DNA of 64,000 bases from Chryseobacterium vrystaatense (GTDB taxonomy: Bacteria; Bacteroidota; Bacteroidia; Flavobacteriales; Weeksellaceae): the NCBI RefSeq assembly GCF_000737765.1, contig NZ_JPRI01000011.1, positions 1-64,000 of the forward strand, read 5' to 3'. Shown one piece after another: positions 25,701 to 33,725 of the stretch. Both the position numbers and the translations under genes were made by a program. The number at the start of each line of letters is the position of its first letter. Within the stretch, counting starts at the first letter, position 1. The notes under the pieces were generated by a model that was given only the letters and a program-made list of their open reading frames with translations, was not told where the DNA came from and made no database searches.

Positions 25701-28700
25701 AGTTCCTGCCACAACACATTGGGACGGAGCGTTATAATTGACCGGATAGCAGTCTTCTGTCTTTGCTAAAATCGGCTGCAGCTGTTCTCTTGTGGTGCTT
25801 ACCGCAATCATGGTACCCGGATCACCTCCCTCCACCGAATCCAGAATGGCATGAGCTCTTTGAATGCTCAGCTCAACCAGTTTTTCTTCTTCGAAAACTC
25901 CGGCAAAACATAAGGCTGGTAATTCACCATAACTGTGACCTGCCACCATATCCGGAACAATGTCCAGTGATTTCAGGAATTTGGCAAGAGCAAGGTCAAC
26001 AATTCCTAAAACAGGCTGAGCCAGGCGGGTATCTTTAATGGTTTCTTTCTGTAGTTTTAAAGCTGTTTCATCAAATGCAGCTGAAGGGAAAACGACTTTT
26101 TCCAGATCAGGATATCCATCAATCAGTTGACGCATCGCCGGAAAAGCCACGAACAGGTCGCGGGCCATATTGATTCTCTGACTGCCCTGTCCCGGAAACA
26201 GGAAGGCTACTTTACCATCGCGTTTATTGACTGTAAAGGTATCTTTGCTTTCAATTCCTGATAATGCCAGCTCGATGTTCATCATCAAATGTTCGGCGGT
26301 ATCGGCAACAATGCTTAACTGGATTGGTTTTTCTGAACCAACCGCTAAACTGTAAGCCATATCTTTTAACGGAATGTCACCGTTGACTTCTAAGAGAGAT
26401 TTGATCTGAGACAGTTGAATTTTAGCCTCTTCATACGTCTCGCCCCGGAACACAAATAATTCCGACGGCCAGGATTGCAATACCGCAGAATCGTCTTCTT
26501 TTGGATGATTGGCAATAACGGTATGGAAATTAGTTCCTCCAAATCCAAAAGCACTGATTCCTGCATAACGGTTTTTCTCGCCCCACAATCCACTTTCCGC
26601 ATAAAAAGCGAAGGGACTGGTTTGGGCATTATAGTAAGCATTCGGGTGCTGTAAATGAAGGGTTGGTGGTTTCACCCCGTGATATACCGCAAGGGATGCC
26701 TTGATAAGTCCGGCCAATCCTGCTGCACATTTGGTATGCCCGATCTGGGTTTTGACAGAGCCTAAATGGGTTTGCCCGGGAACAGCTCCTGAACGGCTGA
26801 ATAAATTCGTCAAGGCACTCAGTTCGGTCTTGTCTCCCACTACAGTTCCTGTACCGTGAGCCTCTACCAAACCAACTGAAGCAGGACTGATCCCTGCCTG
26901 GGAATACGCGCGCTCCAAAGCCCGCACCTGCCCTATTTTTCTCGGTGCTGTAAGACCCAGTGCTTTTCCGTCACTCGATCCTCCAACTCCTTTAATTACA
27001 GAATAAATACGATCGCCATCACGTACTGCGTCTTCATATCTTTTTAAGACAAGAATAGCAACTCCTTCACCCAGAGCGATACCATCAGCATCACCGTCAA
27101 ATGTGGCACATCGTCCTTTTCTGGACAGCGCGTGAGTACTGGAGAACATCAGGAAATCATTGATCCCGTTATGCAAATCTGCTCCACCGGCAAGAACCAT
27201 ATCGGATTTTCCTAATATCAGTTCCTGACAGGCCAGATCAATAGCAGCTAAAGAGGAAGCACACGCTGCATCTACGGTGAAATTTCTTCCTCCAAGATCT
27301 AAACGGTTCGTAATCCTACCTGCGATTACATTCGCCAAAATACCCGGGAACGAATCTTCTGTAGTATGCGGAAACGCCTGTTTCACCTCTTCATGAAGTT
27401 CTCCGAAAACCTGTTTATAGTATCCTCTGAAACTATAGCTGTTGGCCAGGTCATTCCCTCCTTCAGCTCCTATAATAACAGATATATTTTCTCTGTTGAC
27501 ATGCTTTTCGCCATATCCTGCATCATCCATAGCACGCTTGGCAACCAATAAGGTCAATAGCTGTGTTGGTTCAATGGCGGCAAGAGATTGGGGAGGAATA
27601 CCAAATGCCAGAGGATCGAAATCAATTTTCGGAATAAATCCGCCCCACTTGGAGTGGGAAACATCCGGTCCGTCTGAATCGGGATGGTAATAAAGATCTT
27701 TATTCCACCGTTCATCAGGTACTTCGGTCACGCTGTCTCTTCCTAAGATGATGTTGCGCCAGAATTCTTCCATATTTTTAGCTCCGGGGAAAATACATTC
27801 CATTCCTATAATAGCCACGTCTAATGGTTTTTCGGTGGACTTAGGTTCTTCCGGCAAAGCTGCCTCTTCAATATATTTATAATTGTCAATACTTACATTC
27901 TGATGCAGTGTGGCAAGTGAGATGACCCTGTTTTGCATGGTTGCCACCTGTCCGATCATGTACATGCCCAGATCAAGCTGTTCGCTTTTAGGGATGTTGA
28001 CCAACTTATCTCCCTGACGGTCGATTCCTTTTGCGGCAATTCGAAGACGGCCTACATTTAATTTTTCAAGCTGTTCCCAAACTTCTTTTTTATCCATTCC
28101 GGCAGCGAGAAGTTTCGTTTTTTCAGTACTGAAATGTTTAGCAAAAGCTGTATTCAGACAACGGGTTTCGTGTCCCGGTGCAGTCTCCAGCAAAACGGTA
28201 TCTTTGGCCTGCATCGCCTGTACCTGGAATTCCTTCTGGATCGCTCCGGTTTGTACCGCTTCCTCTGTATAGAGATAGGCAGTTCCTATTAACACACCTA
28301 CTTTTACTCCTCTGGCTGCTAAAGGAGCCGCCATGATAGAAACGAAAGCGGTTGAAAATGCATTATGGATTCCTCCGGCAAAAAATACACTGATGTTCTC
28401 AGGATGCTCTTCTTTCAGAATACGCTCAATCTGCTTTTCCCAAAGCACCATACTTGACAGAGGACCTACATGTCCTCCGCATTCACGTCCTTCAAAGATG
28501 AAATTCGTAGCTCCTTCTTTTAAGAAGATATCAAGCAACGCAGGAGAAGGAACATGAAGGAATGTTGTAATTCCTGCCTTTTCAAATATTTTGGCCTGTG
28601 CAGGTCTTCCTCCGGCAATAAGAACTACGGAAGGTTTGGCTTCTAATATATAGGAGGTCTGTTCTTCTCTCAATTCCTGAGGTGCAAATCCCAAAATACC

Positions 28701-29756
28701 GACACCCCATGTTTTTTCTCCGGCCAGTTGTTTAGTTTCCATCACCAAAGATTTCGCAGCCTCTCCTTTTAATAAAGATAAAGCAACAAAAGGCAAAGCT
28801 CCCGCTTCTGCTACCGCATTGGCAAATAACGGAACATCACTCACTCTGGTCATAGGACCCTGTGCGATCGGATAGCGGAGGCCTAATTTTTTAGCCATTA
28901 TATTATTTTCACTGATCACCTCCAATGCTTTAGCCTGCTTCAGATGCCCAAACATTGCTTCCCTGAATCCAAAGACCATTTTTTTCAGACTTTTGAAATC
29001 TTCATAAAGATCAGTAGCCAATGAAATATCCTGACCCATCGGGATATAATTCCTATCCAGGTCAAAACCATTGAAATACTTTTTCAGTTCTTCGGCATTT
29101 ACATTTTCCGGTAATACAGGTGAATTTGGTCGTACCAATACACGATGGCCGGCAATAATTTTAGCTTCTGTTCCATTAAGTTTTGAACAGAGTTCTTTTA
29201 TATTTTCAGGAACAGCCGTTTCCGGGAATAAGGCAAGCTGACTATCCAGTACAACGCCTGTTGCACCGAGGGCTTTTACAGCAGCAGCGGTGTGGAGTCC
29301 TATCCCACCCTGCACCCAAACCGGTATTGTTTTAATTTCTTTGATGACACGCTGGAACAGTACAAATGTGGATTCGTAGCCTACCAGTCCCCCTGCTTCA
29401 TTTCCTTTTATAATGATTCCTTCTGCTCCCGACTGTTCAGCCATTCTGGCTTCATCCAGGCTGGTAACCTGATAAACAGAGGGCAGATCCGGTGCGGTAC
29501 TTATTGAAGAACCCAACGGAAGGATTGCCATCCTGACTTTTTGCGGAATATGCAGGGAAGTACATTGGTCATTGGAAAGATAAATACCGTAAGAAGGAAT
29601 ATCTATATGATCAAGTTCATCCAGCGCTTCCTGAGCGGCAGTTAAGTCATGTCCTAAGCTTAGAACGGGGAACGCACCGGCCTGATGCAATGTTTGCATA
29701 AGCTTGACATCCGGCTTTTCAAAAGGCGTTAATCCAATAATGGTTAAGTTTTTCAT
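22764..29756 (-). CDS. PUFA-synthase-like megasynthase: ER-like double barrel-KS-AT-ACP-ACP-KR
   Basis: 2330 residues from the chosen start (MKNLTIIGLTPFEK; an in-frame ATG at 29825 is less likely). Residues 1-620 hold two TIM-barrel units of the nitronate-monooxygenase/PfaD type (EGIIIKGNEAGGLVG, WVQGGIG; then YPIAQGPMTRVSD, GRECGGHVGPL, VFFAGGIH), probably an FMN-dependent enoyl reductase. Ketosynthase about 643-1070 (VDAACASSLAAID, Cys about 832; VEAHGTGTVVGD; QIGHTKCAAGLAG). Acyltransferase about 1185-1455 (FLFPGQGSQ, AGHSYGELP). Two ACPs with PUFA-type sites (DLSIDSIKRVEI, Ser about 1686; DLSIDSIKRMEI, about 1796). Ketoreductase about 2058-2310 (LVLGGGQGITSEL; SSIASVYGNKGQTDYAAAN). No thioesterase. 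First gene of the operon. The product is presumably a (poly)unsaturated or partly reduced long chain. Confidence 0.9.
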   Translation of the reverse strand: MKNLTIIGLTPFEKPDVKLMQTLHQAGAFPVLSLGHDLTAAQEALDELDHIDIPSYGIYLSNDQCTSLHIPQKVRMAILPLGSSISTAPDLPSVYQVTSLDEARMAEQSGAEGIIIKGNEAGGLVGYESTFVLFQRVIKEIKTIPVWVQGGIGLHTAAAVKALGATGVVLDSQLALFPETAVPENIKELCSKLNGTEAKIIAGHRVLVRPNSPVLPENVNAEELKKYFNGFDLDRNYIPMGQDISLATDLYEDFKSLKKMVFGFREAMFGHLKQAKALEVISENNIMAKKLGLRYPIAQGPMTRVSDVPLFANAVAEAGALPFVALSLLKGEAAKSLVMETKQLAGEKTWGVGILGFAPQELREEQTSYILEAKPSVVLIAGGRPAQAKIFEKAGITTFLHVPSPALLDIFLKEGATNFIFEGRECGGHVGPLSSMVLWEKQIERILKEEHPENISVFFAGGIHNAFSTAFVSIMAAPLAARGVKVGVLIGTAYLYTEEAVQTGAIQKEFQVQAMQAKDTVLLETAPGHETRCLNTAFAKHFSTEKTKLLAAGMDKKEVWEQLEKLNVGRLRIAAKGIDRQGDKLVNIPKSEQLDLGMYMIGQVATMQNRVISLATLHQNVSIDNYKYIEEAALPEEPKSTEKPLDVAIIGMECIFPGAKNMEEFWRNIILGRDSVTEVPDERWNKDLYYHPDSDGPDVSHSKWGGFIPKIDFDPLAFGIPPQSLAAIEPTQLLTLLVAKRAMDDAGYGEKHVNRENISVIIGAEGGNDLANSYSFRGYYKQVFGELHEEVKQAFPHTTEDSFPGILANVIAGRITNRLDLGGRNFTVDAACASSLAAIDLACQELILGKSDMVLAGGADLHNGINDFLMFSSTHALSRKGRCATFDGDADGIALGEGVAILVLKRYEDAVRDGDRIYSVIKGVGGSSDGKALGLTAPRKIGQVRALERAYSQAGISPASVGLVEAHGTGTVVGDKTELSALTNLFSRSGAVPGQTHLGSVKTQIGHTKCAAGLAGLIKASLAVYHGVKPPTLHLQHPNAYYNAQTSPFAFYAESGLWGEKNRYAGISAFGFGGTNFHTVIANHPKEDDSAVLQSWPSELFVFRGETYEEAKIQLSQIKSLLEVNGDIPLKDMAYSLAVGSEKPIQLSIVADTAEHLMMNIELALSGIESKDTFTVNKRDGKVAFLFPGQGSQRINMARDLFVAFPAMRQLIDGYPDLEKVVFPSAAFDETALKLQKETIKDTRLAQPVLGIVDLALAKFLKSLDIVPDMVAGHSYGELPALCFAGVFEEEKLVELSIQRAHAILDSVEGGDPGTMIAVSTTREQLQPILAKTEDCYPVNYNAPSQCVVAGTTPAINKLMETLKQERISAKKLEVACAFHSPLLAKSKGLYDEVLKEVAFSEMQIPVWSNTTAEIYPATVSEIKERLTDHLVQPVRFVEEIQAMYADGARIFIEVGPGKVLSGLTKSCLEKDHLILYAEDSNRNKISHLLSMLAQYLGTGRSFSIEKLFDGRNARLIQMDQPELYKKNPAIWRVNGQAAHPTTGNLPANGALPILTPIAMNNFTPNQQAPIAEHQPAAERMLQEYLNTMKQLIQAQRDVMLSFLGQNPQISPAPVYAASVSVPANERLVTIPAQPIHIEKPAVTAVKQAPVKDIKTLLLQVVSDKTGYPQEMLGMEMDLEADLSIDSIKRVEIIGTLRSELGSLTTDNANEDTVMEKLASIKTLSGLVSWLTECAGTTASPEQNIPAETKTAEPQEKSAFSLEELQNVILDIVSEKTGYPKEMLGLDLDLEADLSIDSIKRMEIIADLKTRIGFGEGMDQADDLMEKLAAIKTLKGLASWISEMSGNTDAEPVQNLLSRLRFDLTPTNVSTEQNTEILRGKHFAITQDNSPQTMAIKNALEKHGAIAELVDTHQDLTDFDGLIILDLFSSTVKHSIIDHVDQIKKLDLDKAQWVYLISDIPAHIQELTDTRLLRHYKGYPGLFKSLAREFEKTSCRLISLSTPQEVDQITEIALKEILTTDTPSEVIYKHDQRHKVDIIPSPLSTSLEEAHIQLDQESVVLVLGGGQGITSELVKHMSGAYPCTYILVGRSADPRDVLADLKEVEAMKTKEEIRSYLIKTGTFTSPAEIEKETVRIFKNNQILRTIRDMEQMGSKVVYQSLDLCDEEGLSGLVKNIYEKYNRLDGVIHGAGLLEDKLFRQKTSSSFERVFDTKVKPLRVLAEQLRADCQFVVLFSSIASVYGNKGQTDYAAANSVLDDYAKALNKKLKGKVISINWGPWKGAGMVSSTLETEYERRGISLIPLDQGKEIFLNEIKYGTESQVLIMSGNNW

Positions 29757-30511
29757 GGCATTTATGATATTGAGATAATAGTTAGAAACTCCATAACTAC
29801 GCCAGCCTTTCGGCTTCAAAAGCATATATCAGTTATGAGGGAATAAAAATAATGAATTTATATTACATTTTTAACCATAAATGAAAATTGATAATAATTT
29901 TTTAACAATAAATTATTATGAATTCAAATACTATTAAAATATATGGCATATATTTCTAATTTTCAGAAATAATACGGTACAGTCTATGCGATTCAATTAT
30001 AAGTGTTTATACTTGAATAATGAAAGCAAATATAAAAATAAAAAACATAATATTTCAAAAATAAGAGAATTATTTTTTCAATATTACAAAAATATAACAC
30101 ACGAATAAAAGCGCATGAAATCTAAAAAAACTGACTTTCGTCATGTGATACAAAAGCTGATGTTATTCAGGAGAAAATATTTTTTTTTCAAAATTCCAGA
30201 TGATTTTGGAAAAAAAAACACTTTAAATAAAAAGCAACATTTTGAAAATAAGAACATTAAAAGAATTGGTGGATTTTTGAACAGAAAGTACACAATCAAT
30301 TGAACTCTGTCTTCAGGTATATTTTTTAATGCAGATCAAGAATAAAATATATTTTAAAAATTACGGAATCCCATACCCCTTCTGTTTTTCTATCTTCTAT
30401 TTTTGATGTCAATTAAATCAATAATGAATGAAAAATAAATACCTTAATCAGGAAACCGTTGAAACCGCTAAACAGGCTAAGAAAATGTAGAGAGGAAAGA
30501 TATGCTCATGA
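29757..30511. other. AT-rich regulatory region upstream of the lipid-synthase operon
   Basis: About 0.75 kb, far more AT-rich than the genes around it, with long A and T runs. It holds the promoter at 30027-30059 and implies a leader of roughly 260 bases before 29756. A lysine-rich 62-codon frame at 30115-30303 looks like an accident of base composition. No gene seen. Confidence 0.6.
30027..30059 (-). promoter_or_regulatory. Promoter candidate for the lipid-synthase operon (TTTG-N21-TATATTTG)
   Basis: On the minus strand TTTG (30059-30056) is followed after 21 bases by TATATTTG (30034-30027), a full match to the Bacteroidetes -33/-7 pair with allowed spacing. Transcription would begin near 30020. 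Confidence 0.55.
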
Positions 30512-31120
30512 TCAGTACAGTTGCCTAACAGTTTCTACAGTTCCTGTTTCATTATCAATAAAAAGGTAGACCCATCCTCCATCGTGGAACAGGTCTCCTT
30601 TTTTAATTTCAATCTGCCCCAGAAAATAGAGGGGTCGATCGTTTTTGATGGGCCACACGGGGTTCTGTATCCATCCTGGAGGCTTTGTCTGATATTTAAA
30701 AAGCTGGGAATACCTTTGCTTTATATATTTCTTTTGGTCAGATTTTGAAAGTGTTTTGTCTTTTGGAAGGATGTGCTTTTCAATAAAATCTGCTTCAGCA
30801 TCTACATATTTTGGACGGGTATCCAGTACTGCATCATACTCATCAGCAATCCGGGTTGACACAGTGGCGTCAATTCCCATTTTGCTTAAAAATAATTTTG
30901 CGGTTCCCTGAGCATTGAGCCTTCCCTCTGCATTTGTATAATCCTGTTCGGCCAGATACAAAAAAACAGTGGTATCTTTTAGATAAGTGCCTTGCCAATT
31001 CATTGACGGATCGGAAAGTAATTTTTCCAAATCAGGATTAGCATAAAGCTGCTGCTGAAATTCCTGATCTGAAACTGTACCTTCAACAAAGTCTTTTAAA
31101 ATTTGTATTGCATCTGCCAT
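30512..31120 (-). CDS. Uncharacterised 202-residue protein
   Basis: Soluble, no signal peptide. The N-terminal half is helical (AIQILKDFVEGTVSDQEFQQ, EKLLSDPSMNWQGTYL, VFLYLAEQDYTNAEGRLNAQ). The C-terminal ~50 residues form a compact beta motif (WPIKNDRPLYFLGQIEIKKG, GGWVYLFIDNETGTVETV) similar in feel to SUKH/YwqG-type proteins of toxin systems; I do not recognise a named family. It stands alone between the lipid-synthase promoter region and the TonB receptor, with its own -7 element. Confidence 0.7.
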   Translation of the reverse strand: MADAIQILKDFVEGTVSDQEFQQQLYANPDLEKLLSDPSMNWQGTYLKDTTVFLYLAEQDYTNAEGRLNAQGTAKLFLSKMGIDATVSTRIADEYDAVLDTRPKYVDAEADFIEKHILPKDKTLSKSDQKKYIKQRYSQLFKYQTKPPGWIQNPVWPIKNDRPLYFLGQIEIKKGDLFHDGGWVYLFIDNETGTVETVRQLY

Positions 31121-31151
31121 CTTTCATTTTTTTAAGTGATATGCGCAGGGG

Positions 31152-31159
31152 CAAATTTA
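31152..31159 (-). promoter_or_regulatory. Bacteroidetes -7 element (TAAATTTG)
   Basis: TAnnTTTG match 32 bases upstream of the start of the 202-residue protein. No clear -33. Confidence 0.4.
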
Positions 31160-31239
31160 GGTATTATAGTTATTTAAACTTTACCAATCATTATATTAAA
31201 TTTTCAGTTGAACAAAGTTTGGTATGCACCATATCGTGT

Positions 31240-33615
31240 TTAATTTCTGTTTCCACTTTTAGCCTGTCTCACCGTCTGATTATCTTTCTGATTAAACCGA
31301 TAGACGAGCGTCAGGCGATATCTTGCAGCATTGGGAATATTGGTCTGGCTGATCTCATAATCTGAGCCGATGGTTCTTCCTTTAAGTTTCCGCAATCCAA
31401 AGAGATTACCCACATCAAACATTAACGTTGCTCTGTCTTTTAGAAACGTCTTGCTGCAACCTATATCAATGCTGTGCAGAGCATCAGCGCGGGTTTGGGC
31501 TGTAGCATTGGCCCCTCTGAAGTTATAGAGCGTCTGGAAGGCGAGTTTATTCTTTAGCTTCACCTGGGTACTTACACGGGCTGTGAATGTATTTCCGGAA
31601 TAATCAAAACTCTGATTCTGATAACTCCCTTGTTCCTCATAATGAAAGGCATTAAGCTCAGTATTGATCTGCAGCCATTTCATAGGATTATAGAGTACAG
31701 AAAGTTCAAAACCTTGACGGGTTTCTTTATTGATATTAACAGGCATCGTGATAAACAGGCCATCTGTATTCCGGAAAGTATAATCTTCCATAACTCCTGT
31801 GTTGTGCTGGTAATAAAAGGAAGGATTGAAGGTAATATTTTTCCAGTTTTTAAGAAAAGTGAATTCAAACACGTTGGCATATGATGGGTTAAGATTTGGA
31901 TTTCCAACGTACCGGCTAGTCAAATCGGTCAACTCATTAAAAGGATAAATCATCCCCAGTCTTGGTCTGTTGATCCGTTTGCTGTAACTGCCCTGTAAAG
32001 TTGCCCGTTCATTAAAACGATAGCTGATGTTGAGGGTTGGGAAAAGACGATTGTAATTCTTTTCATTGGTATAACTTCCCGATCTGTCTTCAATTCCTAT
32101 ATGAGTCAGTTCTCCCCGTAATCCACCCTGGTAGCTTAAAGCTCCGGTTTTCCCGGAAAACTGTATGTAAGCACTCCCAATCAATTCTTTATACAGCAAA
32201 TGATTATCAATCTGTTCAATAATTTCCCAGCCTTCTGAATTCTGCTGCTCTGCAATAAAGTCACTATTTACCCTGCGATCCTCCATTTTCAATCCAAATT
32301 CTAGAGTAGACGTACTGTCCAATGGCTGCGTCATATCTGTTTTAATCATAAAATCTTTACTCTTTCCCATCGAATTTGTCCTGATCATCGGTAAGGTAGC
32401 GGCATTGGGGAAAATTCTGCCGGTTGTAAGGTTCCAGTTTTTATCACTGTCCCAGAAATCATACTGCATATCTACCGTCAGCTTCTTACCTGCCTTGATG
32501 AAGGTCTTGGTATAATTTAATTCAAGCTGGTTATAGCTTCTTCTTTCCCACGATTCCCCATTTCGGCTGAGGCTGCTGTCGATCACACCATTTTTATTGG
32601 AATACAAATAGTTTAGCTCGGTTTTATCATGGTCATGGGTTGAGTTCCGCATAAAAGCAGCGGTAATGGTATTATGATCGTTGATCTTATAGTCTGCTCC
32701 AAAATACAGTAATTTGGCATCATCGTGCCTGTTCTCATCCTGTCTCTGATTCAGATAAACAGGCGTATCAGAAAGCCGGGAAGACTGCTTCATCGTATAC
32801 AAACCGACATAATCCGAAAGTCGAATGCCGTAGGTAGCAAACAGGTTCAGTTTATCCGATTTATAACTTAGACTGGGACTGATACGGGTTTCATTGGGGA
32901 TTCCTCCTACCAGACGCAGCTGTCCGCTGAAGCCTGCTTTTTTATTCTTTTTAAGAATGATATTAATAATCCCTGCGGAACCGGCTGCATCGAATCTGGA
33001 AGAGGGATTGGTGATCACTTCAACACGTTCCACCTGATCTGCGGGAACCTGTTCCAGAGCATTACCCTGAGTCAAACCGGTACGCCGTCCGTCGATCAAT
33101 ACCAGTACATTTGTGTTACCCCGCAGACTGATGGCACCTGCCGGACTGACACTTACTGAAGGAACAATATTAAGAAGATCCGTTACAGCCCCCGATTGTG
33201 AGAGAACGTCCTTCCCTACCTCGAAAACCTTTTTATCAAGTTTTAAACTGACTGATGAACGCTGCCCTGTTACCGATACTTCCTGCAACAGTTTTGTATC
33301 AGACTCTAAAATGACTGTTCCCATATTGATCACCTCATCCGACTTAAGTTCTACAGGTATGCTGATGGTTTGAAAACCAGCAAGACTGTAACTGATGGTA
33401 TAATTTCCGGCCGGAATGCTTTCCAGTCTGAATATTCCTTTGCTGTCAGAAATACCTGCAGCAATGGCTTTATCCCCCCTTTCCTTTAATGTTACCGTTA
33501 CATAAGATACAGGTACGGCCGGTTTTTCATGAATGATTCCGGTGATCTGACCTTTCTGTGCCAATGAATACTGAACAGAAAGGATCGTAAAAAAGATAAT
33601 GGCTAGTTGTTTCAT
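31240..33615 (-). CDS. TonB-dependent outer-membrane receptor (outer membrane beta-barrel type)
   Basis: 791 residues. Signal peptide (MKQLAIIFFTILSVQYSLAQ), then a carboxypeptidase-regulatory-like beta-sandwich about 22-110 (GQITGIIHEKPAVPVSYVTV ... IPAGNYTISYSLAGFQTISI), a plug domain about 120-220 (LLNIVPSVSVSPAGAISLRG, VLIDGRRTG, QVERVEVITNPSSRFDAAGS) and a C-terminal barrel ending in a strand YRLTLVYRFNQ, followed by an unusual ~14-residue tail. No SusD partner is present, so substrate is probably a siderophore, peptide or small molecule rather than a glycan; unknown. It is divergent from a LytS/LytTR pair 110 bases away, which may regulate it. Confidence 0.88.
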   Translation of the reverse strand: MKQLAIIFFTILSVQYSLAQKGQITGIIHEKPAVPVSYVTVTLKERGDKAIAAGISDSKGIFRLESIPAGNYTISYSLAGFQTISIPVELKSDEVINMGTVILESDTKLLQEVSVTGQRSSVSLKLDKKVFEVGKDVLSQSGAVTDLLNIVPSVSVSPAGAISLRGNTNVLVLIDGRRTGLTQGNALEQVPADQVERVEVITNPSSRFDAAGSAGIINIILKKNKKAGFSGQLRLVGGIPNETRISPSLSYKSDKLNLFATYGIRLSDYVGLYTMKQSSRLSDTPVYLNQRQDENRHDDAKLLYFGADYKINDHNTITAAFMRNSTHDHDKTELNYLYSNKNGVIDSSLSRNGESWERRSYNQLELNYTKTFIKAGKKLTVDMQYDFWDSDKNWNLTTGRIFPNAATLPMIRTNSMGKSKDFMIKTDMTQPLDSTSTLEFGLKMEDRRVNSDFIAEQQNSEGWEIIEQIDNHLLYKELIGSAYIQFSGKTGALSYQGGLRGELTHIGIEDRSGSYTNEKNYNRLFPTLNISYRFNERATLQGSYSKRINRPRLGMIYPFNELTDLTSRYVGNPNLNPSYANVFEFTFLKNWKNITFNPSFYYQHNTGVMEDYTFRNTDGLFITMPVNINKETRQGFELSVLYNPMKWLQINTELNAFHYEEQGSYQNQSFDYSGNTFTARVSTQVKLKNKLAFQTLYNFRGANATAQTRADALHSIDIGCSKTFLKDRATLMFDVGNLFGLRKLKGRTIGSDYEISQTNIPNAARYRLTLVYRFNQKDNQTVRQAKSGNRN

Positions 33616-33725
33616 GATGTAAATTTAAATCGCAGAAACAGCCATTCACAGAAGAAACATCTGAACAACTCTAACGGCTTTCAAACGACCATCCGGTTTT
33701 TCAAATTACCGTGTATCTTTACATT

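Noticed and set aside
18512..29756. Enediyne-type polyketide synthase
   Set aside because: The C-terminal PPTase and DH resemble it, but enediyne synthases are single proteins (KS-AT-ACP-KR-DH-PPTase), and tandem ACPs with DSIKRVEI plus a PfaD-like reductase point to the PUFA-synthase type.
11880..29756. Flexirubin or aryl-polyene pigment cluster, expected in Chryseobacterium
   Set aside because: No tyrosine/aryl ammonia lyase, no small stand-alone KS set and no DarA/DarB-type genes; the megasynthases are multidomain.
30115..30303. 62-codon plus-strand frame upstream of the lipid-synthase operon
   Set aside because: Almost only Lys, Asn, Phe and Ile codons in very AT-rich DNA; no ribosome-binding context or recognisable motif.
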